33,553 nt of DNA, from positions 1 through 33,553 of the forward strand of contig WGNF01000010.1 of assembly GCA_016124615.1 (NCBI GenBank). Direction: 5' to 3'. This document shows, piece by piece, positions 9,167 through 17,898 of the stretch; position 1 is the stretch's first letter, and every line of letters starts with the position of its first letter. The position numbers were made by a program, and so were the translations under genes. The stretch is from Paracoccaceae bacterium (lineage in GTDB: Bacteria; Pseudomonadota; Alphaproteobacteria; Rhodobacterales; Rhodobacteraceae). The notes under the pieces were generated by a model. It searched no databases. It was given only the letters and a program-made list of their open reading frames with translations, and had not been told where the DNA came from.

Positions 9167-9738
9167 TGGTCGTGCTGAACCGCATCTATACCAAGACCGG
9201 CGATGCCGGTGAAACCGCGCTTGGCAATGGGGCGCGGGTGGCCAAGCATTCGACCCGCGTGAACGCCTATGGCACGGTCGATGAAACCAACGCGACCGTG
9301 GGCCTCGCCCGCCTGCATGCGGAAGGCGAGATGAGCGCGGCGCTGGCCCGCATCCAGAACGACCTGTTCGACCTTGGCGCCGACCTGTGCCGCCCCGACA
9401 TGGAACGCGACGCCGAGGCCCCCTATCCGCCGCTGCGCATGATCGCCAGCCAGGTTGACCGGCTGGAGCGCGAGATCGACGCGATGAACACGAAGCTGAC
9501 ACCGCTGCGCAGTTTCATCCTGCCCGGCGGCTCGGCGCTGGCGGCGCATATGCATCTGTGCCGCACGGTCTGCCGCCGTGCCGAACGCCTGACGGTGGAA
9601 CTGGCCACGATGGAAGCGATCAACGCCGAGGCGGTGAAATACCTCAATCGCCTCAGCGACTGGTTCTTCGTTGCCGGTCGCATTGCCAATGATGACGGCA
9701 GCACGGACGTGCTCTGGGTGCCCGGCCTGACCCGCTGA
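9166..9738 (+). CDS. PduO-type cob(I)alamin adenosyltransferase
   Basis: A 190-residue cytoplasmic enzyme that transfers adenosyl from ATP to cob(I)alamin or the diamide precursor, making coenzyme B12. The ATP-binding N-terminus is clear: RIYTKTGDAGETALGNG followed by RVNAYGTVDETNA. Later conserved parts are FILPGGS, the CRTVCRRAER helix with the substrate-site Arg residues, and LNRLSDWFFVAGR near the end. The length is normal for the PduO family. It overlaps the HIG1-type gene by one base; no other cobalamin genes are in view. An intergenic region with two palindromes separates it from etfB. Confidence 0.93.
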   Translation: MVVLNRIYTKTGDAGETALGNGARVAKHSTRVNAYGTVDETNATVGLARLHAEGEMSAALARIQNDLFDLGADLCRPDMERDAEAPYPPLRMIASQVDRLEREIDAMNTKLTPLRSFILPGGSALAAHMHLCRTVCRRAERLTVELATMEAINAEAVKYLNRLSDWFFVAGRIANDDGSTDVLWVPGLTR

Positions 9739-9745
9739 GGCGAAA

Positions 9746-9799
9746 CGCGACGTCGCGCCGCCGAAACCGGTCGATTTTGGTCTGTCCTGACCCGGTCAG
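9746..9799. promoter_or_regulatory. two palindromes upstream of etfBA
   Basis: CGCGACGTCGCG at 9746-9757 is a perfect 12-base palindrome. CTGACC-C-GGTCAG at 9787-9799 has perfect six-base arms around one base. Both lie in the 132-base gap before etfB and could be operators for an etf regulator or promoter elements. No factor is identified. Confidence 0.35.
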
Positions 9800-9870
9800 A
9801 GCGGCTAACAACCGGCAGAGCGAATGTGATCCCCCGCGGCCCTGGGGGCTGATGGAGAGAGGAGTTTCCG

Positions 9871-10632
9871 ATGAAGGTTCTGGTACCCGTGAAACGGGTG
9901 ATCGACTACAACGTGAAGGTTCGCGTGAAGGCGGACGGCTCTGGCGTTGATCTGGCGAACGTGAAGATGTCGATGAACCCGTTCGACGAGATTGCCGTCG
10001 AGCAGGCGATCCGTCTGAAAGAGGCCGGACAGGCGACCGAGATCGTCGTGGTCTCGATCGGCGTGAAGCAGGCACAGGAAACGCTGCGCACCGCGCTGGC
10101 GATGGGTGCGGACCGCGCGATCCTGATCGAAGCCAGCGACAACGTGCAGACCGACATCGAGCCGCTCGCCGTCGCCAAGCTGCTGAAGGCCGTCGTTGAC
10201 GCCGAGGCCCCCGGCCTTGTGCTCTGCGGCAAGCAGGCGATCGACAATGACATGAACGCCACCGGCCAGATGCTGGCGGCGCTGCTGGGCTGGTCGCAGG
10301 GCACCTTCGCCTCGGAACTGGCGATCGAGGGCGATCATGCGCTGGTCACCCGCGAGGTTGACACCGGGATGCAGACGATCCGCGTGACGATGCCCGCCAT
10401 CGTCACCGTCGATCTGCGCCTGAACGAGCCGCGCTATGCCAGCCTGCCGAACATCATGAAGGCGAAGAAGAAGCCGCTGGAGGAAAAGACCCCCGCCGAC
10501 TACGGCGTGGACGTCACGCCGCGGCTGACCGTGCTGAAGACGGTGGAACCGGCGGGCCGCAAGGCGGGCGTCAAGGTTGCCTCGGTCGACGAGCTGATTG
10601 CGAAACTGAAAGACGAAGCGGGGGTGCTCTGA
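9871..10632 (+). CDS. etfB: electron transfer flavoprotein beta subunit
   Basis: The product is 253 residues, with ribosome site GAGAGGAG before the ATG. It begins [20 protein letters not shown], typical of EtfB, and carries the [17 protein letters not shown] segment and the AMP-binding [14 protein letters not shown] stretch. EtfB with EtfA carries electrons from acyl-CoA and other flavin dehydrogenases to ETF-ubiquinone oxidoreductase in the inner membrane. The stop overlaps the etfA start by one base, as usual for this subunit pair. The subunits are needed in equal amounts, and the coupling fits that. Confidence 0.97.
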   Translation: MKVLVPVKRVIDYNVKVRVKADGSGVDLANVKMSMNPFDEIAVEQAIRLKEAGQATEIVVVSIGVKQAQETLRTALAMGADRAILIEASDNVQTDIEPLAVAKLLKAVVDAEAPGLVLCGKQAIDNDMNATGQMLAALLGWSQGTFASELAIEGDHALVTREVDTGMQTIRVTMPAIVTVDLRLNEPRYASLPNIMKAKKKPLEEKTPADYGVDVTPRLTVLKTVEPAGRKAGVKVASVDELIAKLKDEAGVL

Positions 10633-11558
10633 TGGCCGTTCTTCTTCTTGCCGATGTGAACGAGGGCGCGCTGGCGACCGATCAGGTGGCCAAGGCGCTG
10701 ACCGCCGTAGCCGGTCTGGGCGAGGTGCATGTGCTGGTTGCCGGGGCCGGTGGTGAGGCCGCGGCGGCCGAGGCCGCGACCCTGTCGGGCGTGGCCAAGG
10801 TGCTGTTCGCCGACGACCACGCCTATTGCCACGGCATGGCCGAGGCGATTGCCGCGCTGGTGGTCTCGCTGGCCGGGGGCTATTCCCACATCGTCGGCGC
10901 CGCGACCGCCTCCAACAAGAACGTGCTGCCGCGCGTCGCCGCGCTGCTGGACGTGATGGTGATTTCCGACGTCACCGCCGTGATCGACGCCGACACGTTC
11001 GAACGCCCGATCTACGCGGGCAACGCGATCCAGACGGTGAAGTCGTCGGACAAGGTGAAGGTCGCCACGATCCGCACCGCCGGGTTCGAGGCCGCGGGCA
11101 CTGGCGGCGCCGCCCCGGTGGAAAGCGCCACCGCCGCCGCCAACCCCGGCCTGTCGGCCTGGGTCGAAGACAAGGTGGCCACCTCCGACCGCCCGGAACT
11201 GACCTCGGCGGGCATCGTCGTCTCGGGCGGCCGCGGCGTCGGCAGCCAGTCCGACTTCCACCTGATCGAGAAGCTCGCCGACAAGCTCGGCGCGGCGGTC
11301 GGCGCCTCGCGCGCCGCGGTCGACGCGGGCTATGCCCCGAACGACTGGCAGGTGGGCCAGACCGGCAAGGTCGTGGCACCGAACCTTTACGTTGCCGTCG
11401 GCATCTCGGGCGCGATCCAGCACCTTGCGGGCATGAAGGATTCGAAGGTGATCGTGGCGATCAACAAGGATGAAGAGGCGCCGATCTTTCAGGTCGCCGA
11501 CTACGGCCTGGTCGCCGACCTCTTCACCGCCGTGCCGGAACTGATCGAAAAGCTCTGA
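10632..11558 (+). CDS. etfA: electron transfer flavoprotein alpha subunit
   Basis: The product is 308 residues. The N-terminal half has the Rossmann-like domain shared with EtfB. The C-terminal half holds the FAD site: [43 protein letters not shown], and [16 protein letters not shown], then [18 protein letters not shown]. Together with EtfB it forms the soluble FAD/AMP heterodimer that feeds electrons from beta-oxidation into the quinone pool. It is followed 22 bases later by an intrinsic terminator, which closes the two-gene operon. Confidence 0.97.
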   Translation: MAVLLLADVNEGALATDQVAKALTAVAGLGEVHVLVAGAGGEAAAAEAATLSGVAKVLFADDHAYCHGMAEAIAALVVSLAGGYSHIVGAATASNKNVLPRVAALLDVMVISDVTAVIDADTFERPIYAGNAIQTVKSSDKVKVATIRTAGFEAAGTGGAAPVESATAAANPGLSAWVEDKVATSDRPELTSAGIVVSGGRGVGSQSDFHLIEKLADKLGAAVGASRAAVDAGYAPNDWQVGQTGKVVAPNLYVAVGISGAIQHLAGMKDSKVIVAINKDEEAPIFQVADYGLVADLFTAVPELIEKL

Positions 11559-11580
11559 GCGCGTCGAACACCGCATCGCG

Positions 11581-11608
11581 AAGGCCCGCCCTCACCGGCG
11601 GGCCTTTT
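11581..11608 (+). terminator. intrinsic terminator after etfA
   Basis: AAGGCCCGCC pairs perfectly with GGCGGGCCTT around the six-base loop CTCACC, followed by TTCC. The 10-bp GC-rich stem closes the etfBA transcript; the T run is short. Confidence 0.85.
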
Positions 11609-11722
11609 CCATTGCGGTGTCGGGGGAATCGGCAATCGGCCGTTGCCCCTGCCCGCCAATGATTCTAGGGATTTCCCGCGCGGCGCGCCGCGCGACCTGG
11701 AACCAGAAGCAGCAGGGTGACC

Positions 11723-12457
11723 ATGCGCAGCTATGCGATCGGGGATATTCACGGCCATCTCGAGTTGTTGCGCGGGGCGCATGCGCTGATTGCGGCGGAT
11801 CGCCTGTCCTGCGGCGATACCGCCGCCCCCATCGTTCATGTCGGCGATCTGGTCGACCGTGGTCCGGATTGCGCCGGGGTGATTGAACTGCTGCGCACGG
11901 GCATCGCCGACGGGCAGCCGTGGATCGTGCTGAAGGGCAATCATGACCGTATGTTCACCTCGTTTCTGAACGACGTCGACTATCACGACCCCGGCCTGCG
12001 CCCGGACCTTGGCTGGCTGCATCCGCGGCTTGGCGGGGCGGCCACGCTGGCCTCTTACGGCGTGCGCAATGCGGGTGACCGCCCGCTGGCCCCCGTGCAT
12101 GCCGAAGCGCGGGCGGCGGTTCCCGAGGCGCATCGGGTGTTCATGGAACTGCGGCCAACATGGGTGCGGCGTGGCGAGGTGGTCTTTGTTCACGCCGGCA
12201 TCCGGCCCGGCGTTCCGCTTTACGCGCAGAGCGAAGACGATCTGGTCTGGATCCGCTCGCCCTTCCTCGAAGACACGCGCGATCACGGGTTTCTGGTGGT
12301 GCACGGCCACACCGCGATCGACGCGCCGACGCATTACGGCAACCGGGTGAACATCGATTCGAGCGCGGCCTACGGCGGCCCGCTGACTGCCGTGGTGATC
12401 GAGGGGCGCGAGGTGTTTCTGCTGACGGCGAACGGCCGGGTGCCGCTGCGGCCCTGA
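11723..12457 (+). CDS. metallophosphoesterase (calcineurin-like, Ser/Thr or Ap4A phosphatase type)
   Basis: The product is 244 residues from ATG 11723, which has AGCAGG six bases upstream; a GTG at 11717 in the same frame is the alternative. The dinuclear metal site is laid out in order: GDIHG, GDLVDRGPD, GNHD, a His in VVFVHAGI, and VVHGHTAI. This is the protein phosphatase/ApaH-like class, which removes phosphate from phosphoproteins or cleaves dinucleoside polyphosphates in the cytoplasm. The exact substrate is not visible. It ends three bases before the stop of the convergent fahA. Confidence 0.87.
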   Translation: MRSYAIGDIHGHLELLRGAHALIAADRLSCGDTAAPIVHVGDLVDRGPDCAGVIELLRTGIADGQPWIVLKGNHDRMFTSFLNDVDYHDPGLRPDLGWLHPRLGGAATLASYGVRNAGDRPLAPVHAEARAAVPEAHRVFMELRPTWVRRGEVVFVHAGIRPGVPLYAQSEDDLVWIRSPFLEDTRDHGFLVVHGHTAIDAPTHYGNRVNIDSSAAYGGPLTAVVIEGREVFLLTANGRVPLRP

Positions 12458-12460
12458 GCG

Positions 12461-13720
12461 CTACCGGGCCCAGTCCGGCACCGCCGCGGCGGGCAGGATG
12501 CGCCCGGCGCAGGCGCCGAATCCGATGCGATAGCCTGCGCCCTGCGCATGGCCGCGCAGGGTCAGCGTGTCGCCGTCCTCCAGAAAGCTGCGCGTCTCGC
12601 CGGTGGCCAGCGTGATCGGCTCTTTCCCGCCCCAGCTCAGTTCCAGCAGGCTGCCGCGGCTGTCTTTCGTCGCGCCCGAGATCGTGCCGGAACCCAAGAG
12701 GTCGCCGACATTCATCGGGCAGCCCGACGTGGTGTGATGGCAAAGCTGCTGCGCCGGGGAGTAGTAGAGTTCCCGAACGTTCGTTCTGCTGATCACCGTT
12801 TCCGGGCCACCTATCGGGGTCAGCCCCACCTCCAGCGCGATGTCGTAGAGCATCGGGCCGGGTTCGCGCAGGTAGGGCAACAGCGGCACCTCGCGCGGCG
12901 GCGGCGCGGTGCGGAACGGCGCCAGCGCGGCGGCGGTCACGATCCAAGGGCTGATCGTGGTGGCCGTCGCCTTGGCCTGAAACGGCCCGAGCGGCTGATA
13001 CTCCCAAGCCTGAATGTCGCGCGCCGACCAATCGTTCAGCAAAACGTAGCCGAAGATCATCGCGTCGGCCTCGGCCACACTGACCATGCCTTGTGAGGGC
13101 TGACCGACGATGACGCCCAGCTCCAGTTCGAAATCGAAGCGTCTGGAGGGGCCGAAATAGGGCACCTCAGCCCCCGGCGGCTTCAGCTGGCCCAGCGGGC
13201 GGCGCACCTCGGCGCCCGAGACCACGACCGACGAGGCCCGGCCATTGTAGCCGATCGGTATGTGCAACCAGTTGGGCGGCAAGGCATTTTCCGAATCGCG
13301 GAACATCGAGCCAACGTTGAAGGCGTGGTTTCGACTGGCGTAGAAATCGGTGTATTCCGACACAAGGAACGGCAGATGCAGCGTCGCGTCGGCCTGCCGG
13401 TAAAGATGCGGCAGGCAGGCGGCCTGATCGGGCGCGTCTGCCGACAGAAGCGCGGTCAGCCGGGCGCGAAGGCTAGCCCAGGTGGCGGGGCCACGCTCCA
13501 TCACTTCATTCCAGAACGGAACGTCGAAAACCGGATCGTCGGCGAGGGTCAGCACGCCATCAGCCTCCAGCCCCGCCATGTCGAGGATCATGTCGCCGAT
13601 GGCAACGCCACAGCGCGGCTCTTCATCATCAAGCGAAAAGACGCCGCAGGGCAGGTTGTTCAGCGGAAAATCGGTGGCCGGGTCATTCGCGCTGGTCACC
13701 CAGGATTTCTTCAAGGACAT
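12461..13720 (-). CDS. fahA: fumarylacetoacetase
   Basis: A 419-residue enzyme that hydrolyses fumarylacetoacetate to fumarate and acetoacetate, the last step of tyrosine/homogentisate degradation. Diagnostic parts are EYTDFYASRNHAFNVG (metal Asp and the catalytic His), FDFELELGVIVG (two metal-ligand Glu residues), LLNDWSARDIQAWEYQPLGPF, and GDLLGSGTISG toward the end. The length is that of the full eukaryote-like FAH, including the SH3-like N-terminal domain. It starts four bases after a tiny upstream ORF on the same strand and follows the MFS gene, so all three may be one transcript. maiA, the preceding pathway step, lies on the other side of the divergent MFS/marR promoter region. Confidence 0.96.
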   Translation of the reverse strand: MSLKKSWVTSANDPATDFPLNNLPCGVFSLDDEEPRCGVAIGDMILDMAGLEADGVLTLADDPVFDVPFWNEVMERGPATWASLRARLTALLSADAPDQAACLPHLYRQADATLHLPFLVSEYTDFYASRNHAFNVGSMFRDSENALPPNWLHIPIGYNGRASSVVVSGAEVRRPLGQLKPPGAEVPYFGPSRRFDFELELGVIVGQPSQGMVSVAEADAMIFGYVLLNDWSARDIQAWEYQPLGPFQAKATATTISPWIVTAAALAPFRTAPPPREVPLLPYLREPGPMLYDIALEVGLTPIGGPETVISRTNVRELYYSPAQQLCHHTTSGCPMNVGDLLGSGTISGATKDSRGSLLELSWGGKEPITLATGETRSFLEDGDTLTLRGHAQGAGYRIGFGACAGRILPAAAVPDWAR

Positions 13721-13723
13721 CCG

Positions 13724-13852
13724 TTACTTGACCCCCAATGTGCTGTCGATCCCCGGTGCCGGACCTTCCCGGCAGTCGATGGCGGCGCCCTGCAACGGCG
13801 CCGCGAACTCGGACAGGTGCCGGGGAGAGCGGACTACGAACATGGCCTGCAT
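13724..13852 (-). CDS. possible 42-residue ORF between MFS gene and fahA
   Basis: ATG 13852 (or 13843) to TAA 13724-13726 encodes 42 residues. The peptide contains MFVVRSPRHLSEFAAPLQ and ends GIDSTLGVK. I do not recognise the family. Points for a gene: third-codon positions are mostly G or C, it lies 31 bases after the MFS stop, and it ends three bases before the fahA start, whose own ribosome site is poor, so coupling is plausible. Points against: no clear ribosome site, and the short length. It could instead be the remnant of a longer gene, because the frame reads on upstream of the ATG into the 3' end of the MFS gene. Confidence 0.4.
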   Translation of the reverse strand: MQAMFVVRSPRHLSEFAAPLQGAAIDCREGPAPGIDSTLGVK

Positions 13853-13883
13853 GGTGTTGTCCGGCTCGCCCGGATGCAAGGCT

Positions 13884-14978
13884 TCATTCGGGCACCTGTC
13901 GCTGCAGCGGGCGACGGATCAGCCGGAAGCTGGCGAGCAGCACGACCCCGGCATAGATCGCCATCGCCGGGAAGAACCGCGCGGTGCCAAGGTCGGCCAA
14001 TGCCCCGCCCAGCAGCGCGGGCGCAACGATGCCGCCGACAAGGCCCGCGGCGATGATGGTTGAGGTCGCGCGCTGACTGTTACCCAGCGCGGTAGAGGCG
14101 ACCACGAACAGCGACGGAAAGATCATGCCGGTGAAGTATCCGGCGGCAACATAGCTTGGCCCGGCGGCGCCCAGCGTTGCGGCAAGCGAGGCGGCGCAGA
14201 CCCCCGCGACCGCCACCCGCAGCAGCACGACCGCCGACACCCGTGGCGCGATCCAGTAAAGCGAGACGCGGCTGATCAGGTAGGCCGCGAAAAAGGCCGA
14301 GGCGAGCGTGGCGGCCGTCGTCTCATCCACCGCGCGGCCGACGAGGCCGGAGGGGCCAAGGCCGATGTTGGAGGATTCGCAGCCGATGGCCAGCGCGGCC
14401 AGCAACAGCTCGGGCCGGATCCGCAACGGCGCGCGATCGGTGGCCACCCCGGCGGGCGCGGGCCGTGCGGCGGGCAGCACCGCCAGCGCCAGCAATGCGA
14501 TCAGCGCAAAGACCAGCCGGGGCACATTGCCGAACGCGACCAGCAGCAGCGGCGAGGCGATGGCGCCGATGCCGAAGACCGCGTTGACGATGCCCACCAT
14601 CGCCGGGCCGCGGGCGCCAAACTCCGTCAGGTAGCGGCGGTTGTAGATCGTGGCGCAAAGCCCGTAGCCCGCGCCCAGCAACATCGCGCCCGCCAGCATC
14701 ACCGCCCACAGCCCCTGCACCGCCAGCAGCGCGGCCCCGGCGGCAAGCAGCAACAGGGCGTGGCGCGCGGTGAAGCGGATGTTGGCCATCTGCCCGGCGA
14801 CGGCGGCCAGCGCCCCGACCCAATGCGCCGAGATCAGCAGCCCCGCCGTGGCCGGGCTGATGCCGAATCCATGCACATAGATCGGCAGCGCCGGCCCATA
14901 CAGCGCCTGCCCGGCGCCCATCAGAATGAAACTCGCGTTTCCCGCGATCAGCAGGGCGGCATTGGCGGGGCGGCGCAG
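13884..14978 (-). CDS. MFS transporter, apparently starting at CTG
   Basis: A hydrophobic protein with about 12 helices, of the major facilitator type (YNRRYLTEFG in the first half, then long Ala/Leu/Val helices). The first ATG in frame is at 14921, but it falls in the middle of helix 1 (AALLIAGNASFILMGAGQAL). The frame is open back to a TGA at about 15023 with no ATG, GTG or TTG in between. A strong GGAGG at 14984-14988 lies five bases before CTG 14978, which would give 364 residues beginning with two arginines and then a complete helix 1. CTG is therefore the likely start. The position beside fahA and divergent from marR suggests uptake or efflux of an aromatic-acid intermediate; the substrate is not known. 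Confidence 0.75.
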   Translation of the reverse strand: MRRPANAALLIAGNASFILMGAGQALYGPALPIYVHGFGISPATAGLLISAHWVGALAAVAGQMANIRFTARHALLLLAAGAALLAVQGLWAVMLAGAMLLGAGYGLCATIYNRRYLTEFGARGPAMVGIVNAVFGIGAIASPLLLVAFGNVPRLVFALIALLALAVLPAARPAPAGVATDRAPLRIRPELLLAALAIGCESSNIGLGPSGLVGRAVDETTAATLASAFFAAYLISRVSLYWIAPRVSAVVLLRVAVAGVCAASLAATLGAAGPSYVAAGYFTGMIFPSLFVVASTALGNSQRATSTIIAAGLVGGIVAPALLGGALADLGTARFFPAMAIYAGVVLLASFRLIRRPLQRQVPE

Positions 14979-15029
14979 GATAACCTCCGGGGCGGCGGTG
15001 ACGGCAACGGTTTGGCAGGTTTGGCAGCG

Positions 15030-15050
15030 GCGTCAATCGCGCTTTGACGC
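15030..15050. promoter_or_regulatory. candidate MarR operator between MFS gene and marR
   Basis: GCGTCAA at 15030-15036 and TTGACGC at 15044-15050 are perfect inverted repeats with a seven-base spacer. The dyad lies in the 142-base divergent region between the MFS start and the marR start, and the TTGACG arm could double as a -35 element for either direction. MarR proteins usually bind such dyads in their own promoters. Confidence 0.5.
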
Positions 15051-15120
15051 GCGGCCGGGGTTGCGGGATTCCGCCTTTCCATGCAGTCATGGCGCCCGCA
15101 ACGATCAGCGGAGCGAACCC

Positions 15121-15549
15121 GTGCCGGACTTCGACCTTGGCGGTTTCCTGCCCTATCAACTGGCGGTGGCCGCGGCGAAAATCAGCCGCGCCTTTGCCGA
15201 TCGGTATCGCACCGACTTCGGCATCAGCATCCCGGAATGGCGGGTGCTGGCGCATCTGGCGCAGGCGGGCACGGTCAGCGTGCGCGACGTCGAGGCGCGG
15301 GTGGACATGGACAAATCCAAGGTCAGCCGGGCGGCCACGCGGCTGGAGGCGGCGGGCTATGTCGAGAAGCGCGGCAACGCAGATGACAAGCGCCTGCTGG
15401 ACATGCGCCTGACCGAGGCCGGGCGCGCGCTTTTTGACCGCATCGTGCCGGTGGCGGAAGCCTATCAGGCGGATTTGCTGGCGACCCTTGGCCCCGACGG
15501 CGACGGGTTGCGGCGGGCGCTGGCCCGGATTGTGGAGGGGATGGAATGA
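15121..15549 (+). CDS. MarR family transcriptional regulator
   Basis: The product is 142 residues from GTG 15121, preceded by CGGAG at seven bases. It has the MarR winged helix: a dimer helix (LPYQLAVAAAKISRAFADRY), the recognition region VSVRDVEARVDMDKSKVSRAATRLEAAGYVEKRG, and the wing DDKRLLDMRLTEAGR. MarR proteins are usually repressors released by aromatic or phenolic ligands. The gene overlaps maiA by four bases (ATGA) and faces the MFS gene, so it probably controls this tyrosine/homogentisate degradation locus. The inducer is inferred to be a pathway intermediate; nothing in the sequence identifies it. Confidence 0.9.
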   Translation: MPDFDLGGFLPYQLAVAAAKISRAFADRYRTDFGISIPEWRVLAHLAQAGTVSVRDVEARVDMDKSKVSRAATRLEAAGYVEKRGNADDKRLLDMRLTEAGRALFDRIVPVAEAYQADLLATLGPDGDGLRRALARIVEGME

Positions 15550-16181
15550 CGGTGCTTTACGACTACTGGCGATCCTCGGCCAGCTACCGGGTGCGGATCG
15601 GGCTGGGGCTGGCGGGCGTGGCGTTCGAAACGGTGCCGGTAGACCTGCTGACCGGCGCGAACCGGGCCGAGGCGCATCTGCGGCGCAACCCGCAGGGGCT
15701 GGTGCCCGCGCTGCAGATCGACGGGCTGATGCTGACGCAATCGGTGGCGATCCTCGAATACCTGACCGAAACACGGACGGCGGCGTTCCTGCCCGCCGAT
15801 CCGGGCGGCCGCGCGCGGGTCAGGGCGCTGGCCTATGCGGTGGCGATGGAGATTCACCCGGTCTGCAACTCTTCGGTGGCGCGGTTTGTGGTGGAAGGCT
15901 CACACGGGGCGATCACCACCGAGGCGTGGATGGCCAAGTTCATCGGCCGCGGCATGGCGGCGCTGGAACAGATGCTGGACGATCCGGCCACCGGGCGGTT
16001 CTGTCACGGCGATGCGGTCAGTCTGGCCGATATCTGTCTGGTGCCGCAGATGTACAACGCGCGGCGCTGGGGGGTGGACGTGACGTCATGGCGGCGGTGC
16101 GCGGAAATCGAGGCTAGGCTGCTGAACATCCCGGCGGTGCAGGCCGCTCACCCCGACCGTTTCACCCCGGAGGCCCCATGA
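15546..16181 (+). CDS. maiA: maleylacetoacetate isomerase
   Basis: A 211-residue zeta-class glutathione-S-transferase-like enzyme. It isomerises maleylacetoacetate to fumarylacetoacetate with glutathione as cofactor. The zeta signature SSASYRVRIGL (10-20) holds the active-site serine that binds glutathione. NPQGLVPALQIDG and LTQSVAILEYL give the cis-Pro and Gln-Ser glutathione contacts. The helical C-terminal domain has AMEIHPVCNSSVARFV and DISLADICLVPQ-like VSLADICLVPQMYNARRW. It overlaps marR upstream and the thiolase downstream by four bases each. Its product is the substrate of the nearby fahA. Confidence 0.95.
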   Translation: MTVLYDYWRSSASYRVRIGLGLAGVAFETVPVDLLTGANRAEAHLRRNPQGLVPALQIDGLMLTQSVAILEYLTETRTAAFLPADPGGRARVRALAYAVAMEIHPVCNSSVARFVVEGSHGAITTEAWMAKFIGRGMAALEQMLDDPATGRFCHGDAVSLADICLVPQMYNARRWGVDVTSWRRCAEIEARLLNIPAVQAAHPDRFTPEAP

Positions 16182-17353
16182 CCGACATCGTCATCCTTTC
16201 AGGCGCACGCACCGCCATCGGCACCTTCGGCGGCGCGCTCGCCGCCGTGCGGCCGACCGATCTTGGCACCGTTGCGGCCAAGGCCGCGCTGGAACGGGCG
16301 GGGATCGAAGGCGGCCAGATCGGCCATGTCGTCTTTGGCCACGTCATCAACACCGAACCGAAGGACATGTACCTGAGCCGGGTCGCCGCGATGCAGGCAG
16401 GTGTGCCCGACTCGGTGCCCGCGATGAACGTGAACCGGCTTTGCGGGTCCGGCGCGCAGGCGATCGTATCGGCGGCGCAGGCGCTGATGCTGGGCGATGC
16501 CGATTTCGCGCTCGCGGGCGGGGCGGAGTGCATGAGCCGCTCGCCCTACATCGTGCCGGCGGCGCGCTGGGGCCAGAAGATGGGCGATGTGCAGGTGCAG
16601 GACATGATGCTGGGCACGCTGAACTGCCCGTTCGGCACCGGCCACATGGGCGTGACGGCCGAAAACGTGGCGCGCGAACATGGCGTCAGTCGCGAGGCGC
16701 AGGACGCTTTTGCGCTGGAAAGCCAGGTGCGGGCGGCGCGGGCGATTGCCGAGGGGCGGTTTGCCAGCCAGATCGTGCCGGTCGAGGTGCAGACCCGGAA
16801 AGGGCCGGTGGCCTTTACCGTCGACGAGCATCCGAAGGCGACCAGCGCCGAGGCCTTGGCCGGGCTGAAGGCCGTGTTCCAGAAGGGCGGCACGGTGACG
16901 GCGGGCAACGCCAGCGGCATTAACGACGGCGCCGCGGCGCTGGTGCTGGCGCGGGCGGACGCGGCCGCGCGGGCAGGGATGAAACCGCTGGCGCGATTGC
17001 TGGGCTACGCCCATGCCGGGGTGCGCCCCGAGGTGATGGGGATCGGCCCGGTCCCGGCGGTGCGGGCGCTCTTCGCGCGCACCGGGCTGACCGCGGCGGA
17101 TTTCGACGTGATCGAGTCGAACGAGGCTTTCGCCGCGCAGGCGCTGGCCGTTTCGGCTGAACTGGGCTTCGATCCGGCGAAGGTGAACCCGAACGGCGGC
17201 GCCATCGCCTTGGGCCACCCGGTCGGCGCGACTGGCGCGCTGCTGACGGTGAAGGCGATTTACGAGCTGGAGCGCATCGGCGGCAAATGCGCTCTGATCA
17301 CGATGTGCATCGGTGGCGGCCAAGGCATCGCACTGGCAATCGAACGGGTGTAG
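16178..17353 (+). CDS. acetyl-CoA acetyltransferase (thiolase)
   Basis: A 391-residue thiolase. The acyl-enzyme cysteine is Cys89 in [10 protein letters not shown], the catalytic His347 lies in [15 protein letters not shown], and the second cysteine is Cys377 in [19 protein letters not shown] carries the conserved Asn-Glu of the active site. It catalyses reversible cleavage of acetoacetyl-CoA or another 3-ketoacyl-CoA by CoA. Overlapping maiA by four bases, it most likely handles the acetoacetate released by fumarylacetoacetase after CoA activation. No CoA transferase or acetoacetyl-CoA synthetase is in the window. A wider role as a beta-ketothiolase cannot be excluded. Confidence 0.92.
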   Translation: MTDIVILSGARTAIGTFGGALAAVRPTDLGTVAAKAALERAGIEGGQIGHVVFGHVINTEPKDMYLSRVAAMQAGVPDSVPAMNVNRLCGSGAQAIVSAAQALMLGDADFALAGGAECMSRSPYIVPAARWGQKMGDVQVQDMMLGTLNCPFGTGHMGVTAENVAREHGVSREAQDAFALESQVRAARAIAEGRFASQIVPVEVQTRKGPVAFTVDEHPKATSAEALAGLKAVFQKGGTVTAGNASGINDGAAALVLARADAAARAGMKPLARLLGYAHAGVRPEVMGIGPVPAVRALFARTGLTAADFDVIESNEAFAAQALAVSAELGFDPAKVNPNGGAIALGHPVGATGALLTVKAIYELERIGGKCALITMCIGGGQGIALAIERV

Positions 17354-17380
17354 CGGCAAGGTGGCAAGAGCGGGGAAACC

Positions 17381-17851
17381 ATGCACTGGGGACTTTTTCT
17401 GATTTTCGTCGCGGCTTCGGGCGCGGCTGCGTCCACCGGGGCGCTGTTTCAGCCTGGCACATGGTATGACGGGCTTGCGAAACCGACCTGGGTGCCGAGG
17501 CGCTGGATGTTTCCGGTTGTCTGGACAACGCTTTACCTTCTCAGCGCCTACGCGGCGAGCCGTGTCGCGGAGCAGCCCGACAATGGCATGGCAATGGCTT
17601 TCTGGGCGATGCAGATCGCCTTCAACACGCTCTGGACGCCGGTGTTCTTCGGGCTGCGGCGACTCAAGGGCGCGTTGATCCCGATGGCAGGGCTGTGGCT
17701 TGCAGTGGCCGGGATGCTGGTCACCTTCTGGCCGCTCGACTGGGTCGCCGGGCTGATGATCCTGCCTTACATGGCCTGGGTCACGGTGGCTGCGATGCTG
17801 AACCTTTGGGTTGCGCGCAACAACCCGCAGGTGGAGCCGCTACGCCCTTAG
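17381..17851 (+). CDS. tspO: tryptophan-rich sensory protein TspO/MBR
   Basis: The product is 156 residues with five predicted helices and the Trp-rich signature of the family: WYDGLAKPTWVPRRWMFPVVWTTLY in the first third, then MQIAFNTLWTPVFFGLRRL and a last helix LPYMAWVTVAAMLNLWV ending in the family's typical ARNNP. TspO binds tetrapyrroles and sterols; in Rhodobacter sphaeroides it is an outer-membrane protein that tunes pigment gene expression with oxygen. It starts 27 bases after the thiolase stop with GGGGAAA before the ATG. No photosynthesis genes are seen here, so a pigment role is not implied by context. Confidence 0.93.
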   Translation: MHWGLFLIFVAASGAAASTGALFQPGTWYDGLAKPTWVPRRWMFPVVWTTLYLLSAYAASRVAEQPDNGMAMAFWAMQIAFNTLWTPVFFGLRRLKGALIPMAGLWLAVAGMLVTFWPLDWVAGLMILPYMAWVTVAAMLNLWVARNNPQVEPLRP

Positions 17852-17863
17852 GTTATTCGAGCC

Positions 17864-17892
17864 TTGCAGACTCGGGGCTTGATGCGTATATC
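17864..17892 (+). promoter_or_regulatory. sigma-70-like promoter of the rimP operon
   Basis: TTGCAG at 17864-17869, a 17-base spacer, and TATATC at 17887-17892. It begins 13 bases after the tspO stop. The start of transcription would be near 17899, directly before the two-hairpin leader. Confidence 0.6.
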
Positions 17893-17898
17893 CCCTTC

